A stretch of DNA of 64,000 bases from an uncultured archaeon (GTDB lineage Archaea; Thermoplasmatota; Thermoplasmata; Thermoplasmatales; Thermoplasmataceae): the NCBI GenBank assembly GCA_000965745.1, contig CP009479.1:506457-570456 (forward strand). Direction: 5' to 3'. The translations under genes and the position numbers were made by a program. The notes under the pieces were generated by a model. The model did not search any database, was not told where the DNA came from, and was given only the letters and a program-made list of their open reading frames with translations. This document shows positions 17,641 to 25,424 of this stretch, piece after piece (the first letter of the stretch is position 1; every line of letters starts with the position of its first letter).

Positions 17641-20019
17641 ATGCGTGTTGAGTCCTATCAGATTTTGTTGAAGATCGATGAAGAAGCTAACAAGTTTTCA
17701 GGCTCTGAAGAAATAACACTCAATGCCGATCCTGGAAAACTTGTTCTGGATTCGGTGGATCTTAACGTGGAAAAAGTAGAAGTTGACGGAAAGCCTGCAA
17801 AATTTTCTGCGGGAAAGGCAAGCCTTGCGGTGGAGAACATCCCTTCCGGGGACCATGTTGTCCACGTGGAGTTTGAAGGGACAATAGGGCAGAATCTCAC
17901 AGGCCTTTACCTGGCAAAGACTGACGAGGGCGATATGTTCACGACCCAGTTTGAATCAACAGGGGCACGGCGTGTCTTTCCATGCATCGACAACCCAGGG
18001 TATAAGGCAGAATTCGAGCTTTCGCTTGATATCGCGAAGGGCCTTGGCGCAATTTCTAACATGCCTCCCCTTGAGATTACAGAACAGGGCGGCAGGAAAA
18101 CAGTTCGCTTCATGAGGACCCCGAGAATGTCAACGTACCTTCTTTACATAGGAGTTGGAGAGTTTGAGGAAAAGAGACTTGACTACAACGGCAAGGATGT
18201 TATACTTGCAGCCCCCAAAGGCCACCTCAGCCCGTCGGATTTCCCGCTGGAGGTCGCAGAGAAGTGCCTTAAGCTTTTCGAAGACTACTTCGGGATACAT
18301 TACATGCTTCCGAAAATGCATCTTATTTCTGTTCCCGAATTTGCAGCCGGAGCGATGGAAAACTGGGGAGCCCTGACTTTCCGCGAAGTCCTGCTTTATG
18401 CTGACAATTCCACCGGTTCCCTCACGAAGAAGAGGATTGCTTCAGTAATAGCACATGAAATTGCACACCAGTGGTTCGGTGACCTGGTCACCATGAAATG
18501 GTGGAATGACCTCTGGCTGAATGAGAGCTTTGCCACTTTCATGGCATACAAGATGGTCAATGAAATCTACCCTGAAATGGATGCTTTCGGCGAGATGATA
18601 ATGACCAGGACATCTGGTGCGCTCATGGACGATGCGCTTCTGAATTCCCACCCGATCGACGTGGAGGTTGAAGACCCGAATTCGGTAGCTCAGATTTTTG
18701 ACCAGATCAGTTACGGCAAGGGCGCGAGCGTACTAAGGATGATAGAAGCCTTTGTGGGGGAGGACAATTTCAGGGACGGAATAAGAGAATACCTGGAAGA
18801 AAACAAGTACTCCAACACCAGGGGAGCCGACCTTTGGTCTTCAATTTCAAAGGTTTCCGGAATGCCAGTGTCCGAGATCATGGAAGCTTGGATCACAAAG
18901 CAGGGATATCCGGTTGTCCATGCGTCCAGAGAAAACGGAGAGATAAGGCTGGAACAGCACAGGTTCCTTCTGGGCTCATCCGGTGACTCGATCTGGCCCG
19001 TTCCGCTCACGGTGAGAAGAGAAAGTTCCGTAGAGAGCACAGTACTCGATAAGAAAACAGGCAGCATCCCGGCTGCAGGCTTCATAAAGGCAAACCATGA
19101 GAACACCGGATTTTACAGGGTGCAGTATTCAGACGACCTCATGCGCAACCTTATTGGAAACAGTGGCAAGCTCAGTTATCTCGACAAATGGGGCCTGGTG
19201 AATGATTACTATGCGTTTCTGCTCTCCGGGAGAATAGGGCTTGATGATTACATTTCAATCTTGGGCTCCTTTGAGAATGAGGAGCACCATATAGTTGTGG
19301 AAGAAATAGCGTCCCAGCTTCTAAGACTTCACATGAAGGCACCGGACAACCGGACGGTGAAGGATACTGCGCTCAAGCTCCTGGGAGGCTTCCTCAAGGG
19401 AATCGGCGAAAAATCACCGGGAGAGGATATGAACACCTCCATACTGAGAGGGTCGCTCAGCCAGAAGCTCGCGATATTGGATGGAAACTTTGCCTCAAAG
19501 CTTGCCGGGAAGTTTTCCGCCCTGGATACCGTAGACCCCGACATGCGGAGTGCAGTAGTGCTCTCCTATGCAATATCGGAAAATAACTTCGACGGGCTGA
19601 TTAACAGGCTTGGCAGTTCCAGAAAAGATGAGGAAAAGACGAGGATCATCAGTGCGCTTGGCTGGCTCAGGGACAGCGACAGCCTTGAGAAGGCAAACAT
19701 GATGGTTCTGGATGGAAGGATAAAAAGGCAGGATTCGATGAGCTTCTTTGCTTCGGTTGCAGCAGCACCCCATTCCAGGGACTTCAGCTTTGAGCACCTA
19801 GAGGAGTCCATAGAATTCCTTAAGAGGACTTTTTCAGGCAGCAGGAGGGCTTCAGCAGCGCTTGAAGGAATAGTCCCCCTGGTCGGAATGGGCAGAAAGA
19901 GTGAGATGGAAGAACTGCTTGAGAAGATAAGAGCGCCTGAGACCGAGAAGGGGATACTGAAAGGAAAAGAGCTTCTTGAGATAAATGAGTCATTCAGGGA
20001 GAAATACGGAGGTGCGTGA
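17641..20019 (+). CDS. Tricorn protease-interacting aminopeptidase (M1, F2/F3 type), copy 2
   Basis: Second M1 zinc aminopeptidase, 792 aa, paralogue of the gene directly upstream with the same architecture: N-terminal beta domain, GAMEN motif, HEIAHQWFGD zinc site (ligands near residues 272, 276 and 295) and helical C-terminal domain. In Thermoplasma F2 and F3 differ in residue preference, so two copies with diverged C-termini fit a pair of complementary specificities. The frame opens at GTG 17635, but ATG 17641 is the better start. No clear TATA box is seen in the 128-nt gap, so it may be cotranscribed with copy 1. Confidence 0.92.
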   Translation: MRVESYQILLKIDEEANKFSGSEEITLNADPGKLVLDSVDLNVEKVEVDGKPAKFSAGKASLAVENIPSGDHVVHVEFEGTIGQNLTGLYLAKTDEGDMFTTQFESTGARRVFPCIDNPGYKAEFELSLDIAKGLGAISNMPPLEITEQGGRKTVRFMRTPRMSTYLLYIGVGEFEEKRLDYNGKDVILAAPKGHLSPSDFPLEVAEKCLKLFEDYFGIHYMLPKMHLISVPEFAAGAMENWGALTFREVLLYADNSTGSLTKKRIASVIAHEIAHQWFGDLVTMKWWNDLWLNESFATFMAYKMVNEIYPEMDAFGEMIMTRTSGALMDDALLNSHPIDVEVEDPNSVAQIFDQISYGKGASVLRMIEAFVGEDNFRDGIREYLEENKYSNTRGADLWSSISKVSGMPVSEIMEAWITKQGYPVVHASRENGEIRLEQHRFLLGSSGDSIWPVPLTVRRESSVESTVLDKKTGSIPAAGFIKANHENTGFYRVQYSDDLMRNLIGNSGKLSYLDKWGLVNDYYAFLLSGRIGLDDYISILGSFENEEHHIVVEEIASQLLRLHMKAPDNRTVKDTALKLLGGFLKGIGEKSPGEDMNTSILRGSLSQKLAILDGNFASKLAGKFSALDTVDPDMRSAVVLSYAISENNFDGLINRLGSSRKDEEKTRIISALGWLRDSDSLEKANMMVLDGRIKRQDSMSFFASVAAAPHSRDFSFEHLEESIEFLKRTFSGSRRASAALEGIVPLVGMGRKSEMEELLEKIRAPETEKGILKGKELLEINESFREKYGGA
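18487..18553 (+). repeat. 67-bp tract identical to copy 1 (gene-conversion tract, copy B)
   Basis: Partner of 15980-16046, base for base identical over 67 nt in otherwise diverged paralogues. Confidence 0.85.
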
Positions 20020-20041
20020 ATGCACCCCCAAATGCCCAGAT

Positions 20042-21346
20042 TCAGAATGACCTGGTGATGTTAACATTCTCAACCAGTGCGTAGGGCATTATGGATGGCT
20101 CAATCTCGAGCCACCATTTAGTGTTCTTTGTTTCTCTCGACACTTTGGAAACGTTCCCGAGAATGTTCAAAACAGAGTCGCTTATCCTTATTCCTGACCA
20201 TGACTCCTGGATCCGGCCGTCCTTTATTCTGAAAACACCGTCTCTTGGGACAGTAGAAAATACTCCGTTTCTATAGTCCTGGAACCTTGTGTACCATGTG
20301 TTGTTTATGAAAAGGCCGTCCTTTATCTCCGAGAGCATGTCCTCCATGCTTTCTGTCCCTTTCTCCAGTTTGAGCTGCCAGGGGACAGGGAAAAGGATCC
20401 CCGCATTCCCGGTCGATTCTGTTGAGTTCAGCTCTGCAGTGGAATAAGAGTGGAGAAAGGTCTTCAGCCTGCCTTTCTTTATCAGTGTGTTCTTTCTGGT
20501 TGGAGTCCCCTCATCATCAACAGGCCTCACACCTTCGCCTGACCTGTCAGTTGGGTCGTCAACGAGTGTGACGTTCTCTGATGCAACATCTTCTCCGAGC
20601 CTGTTCATGAATGGACTCAGGCCTGTCCTGGCCATATGCGATGACAGGAAACCTCCGCTGCAGGAAAGAATGTTGCCGAGAACGTATGGAGACATTAAAA
20701 CGGTGAGCTTTCCCTCGTCACCCTGCCTGACATCCCTCCCCTTCCTTGCAGTCTCCGCCGCGCTTCTTCCCATCTCGCCGGGGTCAACTGCTGGCAAGGA
20801 GAGTCCGGGTCCGAAGTGAAAGCTTTCCTGCCCGCTGTATTCACCAATGAAGGACCTTATTACTAGTTCAGTGCCGCCTCTATCATATACCAGATCATTG
20901 TACCCACTTCTGAGATGTATCCTGGAGAATCGCGAGTAAACAACACCAGCTGACCTTTCTGAACCAAATTCAACCGATCCGTCGATCATGCTCCGGGCGT
21001 ATTCCATCACCTTTTCAGAGTCCAGAGGAGTAACCTCCTGGGCCCCAAGGCTCGCCTTCTCATGGTTGATCCCCATAAATTCTGGATTTTCAGGGACTTT
21101 TGAGCAGAGGCCTGCTATCTCCTCCACCAATTCATCTATCCTGCTGTAATCCTTTATGGCCGCGTTTGCAACACGCTTTCCACTGCTTGCAAACACTGAT
21201 ATTGTACTTTCGCCCCATGTGTTGAAGAGGTCCTTGGTGCTTTCTGAAAAACGAATCTGGTGTACCTGGCTGTCAGACTGTTCAACAACAACTTCATCCA
21301 GGCCCTTTCTCACCAGTTTGCTGTAAATTTCATCAGTATAGTCCAT
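20042..21346 (-). CDS. tldE: TldE/PmbA family protein
   Basis: The 434-aa, metal-site-lacking partner of TldD in the TldD/TldE metalloprotease, which degrades unfolded or modified peptides and in bacteria matures microcin B17. It carries the PmbA-type pattern of a divided N-terminal domain and a C-terminal domain with VDDPTDRSGEGVRPVDDEGT and GDRVTR-like glycine-rich segments, but no HExxxH. It lies 9 nt downstream of tldD in the same operon, as needed for a heterodimer. Its peptide substrate in this organism is unknown. Confidence 0.92.
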   Translation of the reverse strand: MDYTDEIYSKLVRKGLDEVVVEQSDSQVHQIRFSESTKDLFNTWGESTISVFASSGKRVANAAIKDYSRIDELVEEIAGLCSKVPENPEFMGINHEKASLGAQEVTPLDSEKVMEYARSMIDGSVEFGSERSAGVVYSRFSRIHLRSGYNDLVYDRGGTELVIRSFIGEYSGQESFHFGPGLSLPAVDPGEMGRSAAETARKGRDVRQGDEGKLTVLMSPYVLGNILSCSGGFLSSHMARTGLSPFMNRLGEDVASENVTLVDDPTDRSGEGVRPVDDEGTPTRKNTLIKKGRLKTFLHSYSTAELNSTESTGNAGILFPVPWQLKLEKGTESMEDMLSEIKDGLFINNTWYTRFQDYRNGVFSTVPRDGVFRIKDGRIQESWSGIRISDSVLNILGNVSKVSRETKNTKWWLEIEPSIMPYALVENVNITRSF

Positions 21347-21355
21347 TTTCCAGCC

Positions 21356-22741
21356 TCACTGTATGTAAAGACCCCTCAGTCTCATGTGCGGGCCACCCAT
21401 CCATACATCAACACCCTGCTCCGGATCGCCTTTTCCGCAGGTTCCCGCGTTGAATTGCAGATCACTGCCTATTGCGTCAATGGAACTGTAGAAATTTATT
21501 GTGTTGGTCTCTATTATTGGTCTCTTTACCCTTCCGGTGAGATCCCCGTTTTCTATGAAGTATGCTTCCTTCCCGACGTACTTCTCGTTGAATCTGATAT
21601 CATCAATGTTCCATTCAGTGAATGACTTAATGTATATGCCTCTCCTGATTCCGTCAAACAGTTCATCGAATTTATGGTCTCCAGGTTCGATGTATGTTGT
21701 ACTCATTCTGGCAAGCGGCTCAAGGTTCCATGAGCCTGACCTTCCGCCTCCGTTTGATTCCACGCCAAGGCGTGCTGCACTCTCCCTGTTGAGTATATAT
21801 TCATTCGTCAGGCCGTTCCTGTAGAGGTATCTCTTTCTGGCCGGGATACCTTCGTCATCATACTTGTAATACCCATAGCTCTTTGGCATGGTGGGATCGT
21901 CGACCACACTTACCATGTCCGATCCTATCCTGAAATGATCCGGCTTTCCTGCCAGGAATGATTCCCCTGCCTGAGCACCTTCCCTGCCCAGGATTCTGTC
22001 ATATTCAGCAGGGTGCCCGCAGGACTCATGCGCAACTATACCTGAAATTTCAGGCCCGACTACCACGTCGAATTTTCCAGGATTTGGCCTTGGAGCTACC
22101 AGGCTTTCCCTCAGATCCCTGAGATCGTTGGATATCCTGTCTTCAAGATGCAGCCCATCTATAACCTCATATCCGCCCGTGCCGCCAAATTCCTCGGCGG
22201 ACTGTTCAAATTCACCGCCCTCCATTACCCCTGCCAGGTAAAAATATGACACCCTGGAGGTCTCGCCCTCTATTCTTGAGCCAGCGGAATTCTCATAAAT
22301 CTGCCTTATCTTCTTGTCCCCGACCGCATTCATCCTCACCGCAGCGTCGAATGATTCCTGCAGCTTGTCCATGTCCTTCACGATCTCAATGCGATCATCT
22401 ATGGGCACATCCTCAATTTTCCTTTTGCCTTCAACTTTCCAGGAATCTCTGATTGCCTCCCCCTCGTATAAGCTGTTCTTTCCCGGGAAGTGAGAGTGCT
22501 TGAGGGCTTCGCCAATCAGCTCTTTTGCACGGTCCCAGTCCTCCGAATCCACATAGGCCATGCTGATTGACTCGTTCACAACCCTTACCGCGTAGCCTTC
22601 CTCCTTGACAGAAGCTGTTCCCTCGAAAATACCATTTCTGTAGGATACACCCCTTGAATCCAGGGACATGAACCTTGCCTCTGCGTACCTTGAGTTCCGG
22701 GAAGCGTAGTCCAGGAGCTTGTCAAGGAGCTCGCCGCTCAT
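21356..22741 (-). CDS. tldD: TldD metalloprotease subunit
   Basis: The catalytic subunit of the TldD/TldE protease, 461 aa. The zinc motif HExxxH is present as HESCGH at residues 238-243 (in VGPEISGIVAHESCGHPAEY), followed by the conserved DDPT and DDEG segments (VVDDPTMPKSYGYYKYDDEG). It overlaps the upstream CBS/HPF-like gene by 4 bases (ATGA), and tldE follows at 9 nt, so the three are translated as one unit. Confidence 0.95.
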   Translation of the reverse strand: MSGELLDKLLDYASRNSRYAEARFMSLDSRGVSYRNGIFEGTASVKEEGYAVRVVNESISMAYVDSEDWDRAKELIGEALKHSHFPGKNSLYEGEAIRDSWKVEGKRKIEDVPIDDRIEIVKDMDKLQESFDAAVRMNAVGDKKIRQIYENSAGSRIEGETSRVSYFYLAGVMEGGEFEQSAEEFGGTGGYEVIDGLHLEDRISNDLRDLRESLVAPRPNPGKFDVVVGPEISGIVAHESCGHPAEYDRILGREGAQAGESFLAGKPDHFRIGSDMVSVVDDPTMPKSYGYYKYDDEGIPARKRYLYRNGLTNEYILNRESAARLGVESNGGGRSGSWNLEPLARMSTTYIEPGDHKFDELFDGIRRGIYIKSFTEWNIDDIRFNEKYVGKEAYFIENGDLTGRVKRPIIETNTINFYSSIDAIGSDLQFNAGTCGKGDPEQGVDVWMGGPHMRLRGLYIQ

Positions 22742-23838
22742 GTGCTGCCTTTCTCCTTGTACTTCTTCAGCCTCTTTTCATATGCGTCAAATATTTCAGA
22801 AAGCACTTCACCGTAATTCCACCCGGAATAATTTTCGGCCAGAACTATGGGTTCGGAAATGAGTTTTGTCCTGATTGAGTACTTGCTAACGCCCTCCCTG
22901 TGGTATTTCATTACGTGGACTTCCAGTTTTCCGTAGGACTGGTTGGTGAGGTTTGCAAACTTAGAAGTGAACTTGCTCGCAAGGAAGTATGTTATGTCAT
23001 AAAGATCTGTTTCGTAGGGGGTGAGGCCGCTGATAGAGATCAGGATTCCCTCGTCTTTGCTGTCTGTCTCAATGATTTCAAGAATGTCCCACAGGTCTAT
23101 CACACCGACAACCTTGTCGGAGTCGTCCACTACGGGAAGCATGTGGAGCTGCTTTTCAGTCATCAGCTTTGAGGCCTGGGAAATGCTGTCGGTCTTCCGT
23201 ACCGAGAAAGGATTATCCATGATCGAGGCGCTTGTCACCTTCACCTTCTCCCTTTCTCCCCTTACTTCTCCAACTGTGGTCTTGCTCTTGTCCCGTATGA
23301 TCATGTCCATGATGTCATCGAGCCTTAGAATTCCCTTGAGCATCCCCTCCTTGGAGACCACGGGTATCTCATACTCATACAGTCCGCGTATCTTTTCAGC
23401 AGCAGAGAGTATATCCTCGTCCACCTTCGCAAGAACGGGATCTGTTGTGGCGATATCCCTCACCTGCAGGTCTGCCGTAATAATGCTGTCTATATTCCTT
23501 ACAATATCTGTTTCAGACACTATTCCCACGAGTTTTCCCTTTCTCAGGACTGGCAGAGCAGGAAGCCCGGATTCCTTGAGCTCTCCTACAGCAGCGAGCA
23601 CATCCTGCTTCTCAGAAAGCTCTGGCGTCTTGACAGCGAAGTTCCTTGCCTTCGATTTGAGCCTGACACTCTTCCTTCTCATCAGTTCCCTGTAGTTTAT
23701 TGCACCGAGATAGGTGTTCCCGTTCACCACAGGCAGGTGATGAATGCGAAGATCACGCATTTTCGCTATGGCTTCCGATATCCCGTCATCACCATTCAGG
23801 TATACCGGGTCCTTTGTCATTATCTCTTCCACTTTCAT
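22738..23838 (-). CDS. Four-CBS-domain protein with C-terminal ribosome-hibernation (HPF)-like domain
   Basis: A 366-aa protein. Four CBS modules occupy about residues 1-55, 65-115, 125-180 and 205-260, each with the usual PVV/PVL...LVGIV/VVGVI-type repeat; pairs of CBS modules normally bind AMP, ATP or SAM. The remaining hundred residues (from ISISGLTPYETDLYDI to AYEKRLKKYKEKG) follow the beta-alpha-beta-beta-beta-alpha order and spacing of the HPF/YfiA (S30AE) fold, ending in a basic helix, so the protein may be a nucleotide-sensing ribosome hibernation or dimerisation factor. The CBS part is clear; the HPF-like assignment is inference from the residue pattern. It follows the SHMT-like gene by 6 nt and overlaps tldD by 4 nt. 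Confidence 0.8.
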   Translation of the reverse strand: MKVEEIMTKDPVYLNGDDGISEAIAKMRDLRIHHLPVVNGNTYLGAINYRELMRRKSVRLKSKARNFAVKTPELSEKQDVLAAVGELKESGLPALPVLRKGKLVGIVSETDIVRNIDSIITADLQVRDIATTDPVLAKVDEDILSAAEKIRGLYEYEIPVVSKEGMLKGILRLDDIMDMIIRDKSKTTVGEVRGEREKVKVTSASIMDNPFSVRKTDSISQASKLMTEKQLHMLPVVDDSDKVVGVIDLWDILEIIETDSKDEGILISISGLTPYETDLYDITYFLASKFTSKFANLTNQSYGKLEVHVMKYHREGVSKYSIRTKLISEPIVLAENYSGWNYGEVLSEIFDAYEKRLKKYKEKGST

Positions 23839-23844
23839 GCCCGA

Positions 23845-25014
23845 TCACTCACAATACTGGATAGACAGTTCTGAGACTATCTTCCTGACTTCATCCTTGA
23901 CGTCTCCGCCCTTCATTGCTTCCGCCATCAGGGGGCCTACCCTCTCGATGTCCCTGATGCCCATCCGGGTTACCTCAGCTGATCCTATCCTTCCTTCCCT
24001 GTCCACGATCATGCCGTTTGCCTCCAGCTTCTTGCTGAATTCCAGGAAGCTAAGGCCCATTTCCTTGAGTTTTTCACTGTTAAGAAGGCTTTGGTGAGAC
24101 TCTGAGTACCATGGGGCGTGATCCACAGGTATCCCGCTTTCGTCCATGGACCTGGCGAGCTTTTTTGTGTTTGATACGACATTTGCGGCATATTCCTTTC
24201 CGTACTTTTTCATCTCCTCAAGTGCGACGCCTAGAGCTGCAACCCTGGAAATGTGGTAATTATCCATGGTTTTCCAGATGAGGCTTTTTCGGACTGAGTC
24301 CATGATGTGCCTGTCGTTGGTAAGAACTATCCCTCCCTGTGGGCCGAAGAAAGTCTTGTGGGTTGAGCCGTAGAGGACGTCGCAGTACTCCAGCACATCT
24401 GGCTGGAACTGTTTTCCCGCGATCAACCCCATAACATGCGACCCGTCGTAGGCGATCAAGGAATCGAACCTGTCTGCGATCCTCCTTATCTGCTTCAGGT
24501 CGTAAGGCTTGACGAAGAAGGACTGGCCGAGCACTATGAGCTTCGGGCTGATCTCGTCCATCACCTTCTCGAAACTGGCAAGATCAATTTCCTGCCTGCC
24601 CCCGTTGAAAGGTATGTAATAGCTCTGAAACCCGTACATGTGCGGAAGGTAGCCCTGGGCATATCCTGTGTATCCCCCATTCTTCTCGGCTACTGCCATT
24701 ATGCTTTCCCTCTTTCTGATGAGCCCCAGGAGGACAGCAGAGGCTGCAATATGTCCTCCAATAGTCCTCACTTCTGCATACCTTGCCCCGTAAACATCGC
24801 AGGCAAGGCGTTCCACCTGTGCCAGGAGCTCGGTTGAGTAGCGTGTGCCTCCGTAGGCGTCATCACTGTCAATAACAAGCGAATACCTTGAAGCCATGTC
24901 GGATGAAAGTGCCTCCCTGGCCTTCTGGCTCAATACATTCTCAGATACCTGCAGGTTCAGCGTGGCCGCCCTATAGCTGTTATGATTTCTAACAATATCC
25001 ATGACATCTGTCAT
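23845..25014 (-). CDS. Serine hydroxymethyltransferase-like PLP enzyme
   Basis: A 389-aa fold-type I PLP enzyme related to SHMT. The PLP lysine is visible in YGSTHKTFFGPQGG (compare TTTTHKTLRGPRGG of SHMT), with AYDGSHVMGLIAGKQFQ upstream as the cofactor-binding aspartate/histidine region and LNLQVSENVLS near the N-terminus in place of LELIASENFVS. It is 30-40 residues shorter than standard GlyA and divergent in the substrate regions, so it may be a true SHMT of this lineage or a paralogue with another aldolase-type activity. It heads the operon with the CBS/HPF-like, tldD and tldE genes. A TATA-like element about 25 nt upstream of ATG 25014 predicts a leaderless mRNA. Confidence 0.8.
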   Translation of the reverse strand: MTDVMDIVRNHNSYRAATLNLQVSENVLSQKAREALSSDMASRYSLVIDSDDAYGGTRYSTELLAQVERLACDVYGARYAEVRTIGGHIAASAVLLGLIRKRESIMAVAEKNGGYTGYAQGYLPHMYGFQSYYIPFNGGRQEIDLASFEKVMDEISPKLIVLGQSFFVKPYDLKQIRRIADRFDSLIAYDGSHVMGLIAGKQFQPDVLEYCDVLYGSTHKTFFGPQGGIVLTNDRHIMDSVRKSLIWKTMDNYHISRVAALGVALEEMKKYGKEYAANVVSNTKKLARSMDESGIPVDHAPWYSESHQSLLNSEKLKEMGLSFLEFSKKLEANGMIVDREGRIGSAEVTRMGIRDIERVGPLMAEAMKGGDVKDEVRKIVSELSIQYCE

Positions 25015-25112
25015 AAAATTTTGAACTCCTTTTTATGTTCACACCGGAATAGTATTTCAAGCACATCAAAACAAAAAATTTCCGGGTGCACGGTTATGAA
25101 TCTCAATGAGAA

Positions 25113-25119
25113 TATTTAA
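25113..25119 (+). promoter_or_regulatory. TATA-like box for the predicted structured RNA
   Basis: TATTTAA, centred at 25116. A start about 26 nt downstream falls at about 25141, just before the first predicted stem. Confidence 0.4.
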
Positions 25120-25140
25120 CATTTTTGAGTTGTATCATTC

Positions 25141-25365
25141 AGGAAATCTGCCTTCAAGGAGACCCGGTTGAATTTGGAAACGGGTTGATCCATACGGCTT
25201 GCCCGCGTATGGCAGTGTTGGAACTATGCCCCGGGGCAGTACCTCCTTCCGATGCCTCGAAGTCTCCTCCCTAATGCCCTGGGCCATAGCTTCCGGCAGG
25301 CTGTATGGAATAGGTTATTGAAAGGAAACTTTCCACTGCCAGAGGCTCTTCCTCTCCTCATGCCA
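25141..25365 (+). ncRNA. Predicted structured RNA of unknown class
   Basis: A GC-rich gene-free stretch between two leaderless genes (SHMT-like and polB), so it is not needed as a leader of either. Pairings seen: GGAGA 25158-25162 with TCTCC 25263-25267 enclosing three arms: CCCG 25163-25166 with CGGG 25181-25184, CCATACG 25190-25196 with CGTATGG 25206-25212, and TTGGAA 25218-25223 with TTCCGA 25247-25252. Then CCATAGC 25284-25290 with GCTGTATGG 25300-25308 (bulged), GAAAG/CTTTC around a GAAA tetraloop (25320-25333), and AGAGG/CCTCT (25341-25355). One stem uses a U-G pair that would be C-A on the other strand, which favours the plus strand. It lacks the conserved cores of SRP RNA, RNase P RNA and 5S rRNA as I know them. 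Confidence 0.45.
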
Positions 25366-25394
25366 TAAAATTATGGGTATGGTACCAAAAAGAA

Positions 25395-25400
25395 TTATTA
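25395..25400 (+). promoter_or_regulatory. TATA-like box for polB
   Basis: TTATTA, centred 27 nt before ATG 25425, predicting a leaderless polB mRNA that excludes the structured stretch upstream. Confidence 0.5.
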
Positions 25401-25424
25401 GGCGTACGGAGTTAGGATGTTGTA

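Noticed and set aside
25141-25365. SRP RNA or RNase P RNA for the structured stretch
   Set aside because: A GGAAGG-like segment occurs on the minus strand and a GGAAAG-like segment too, but the conserved AGCAG partner of SRP helix 8 and the ACAGAA element of RNase P P4 are missing.
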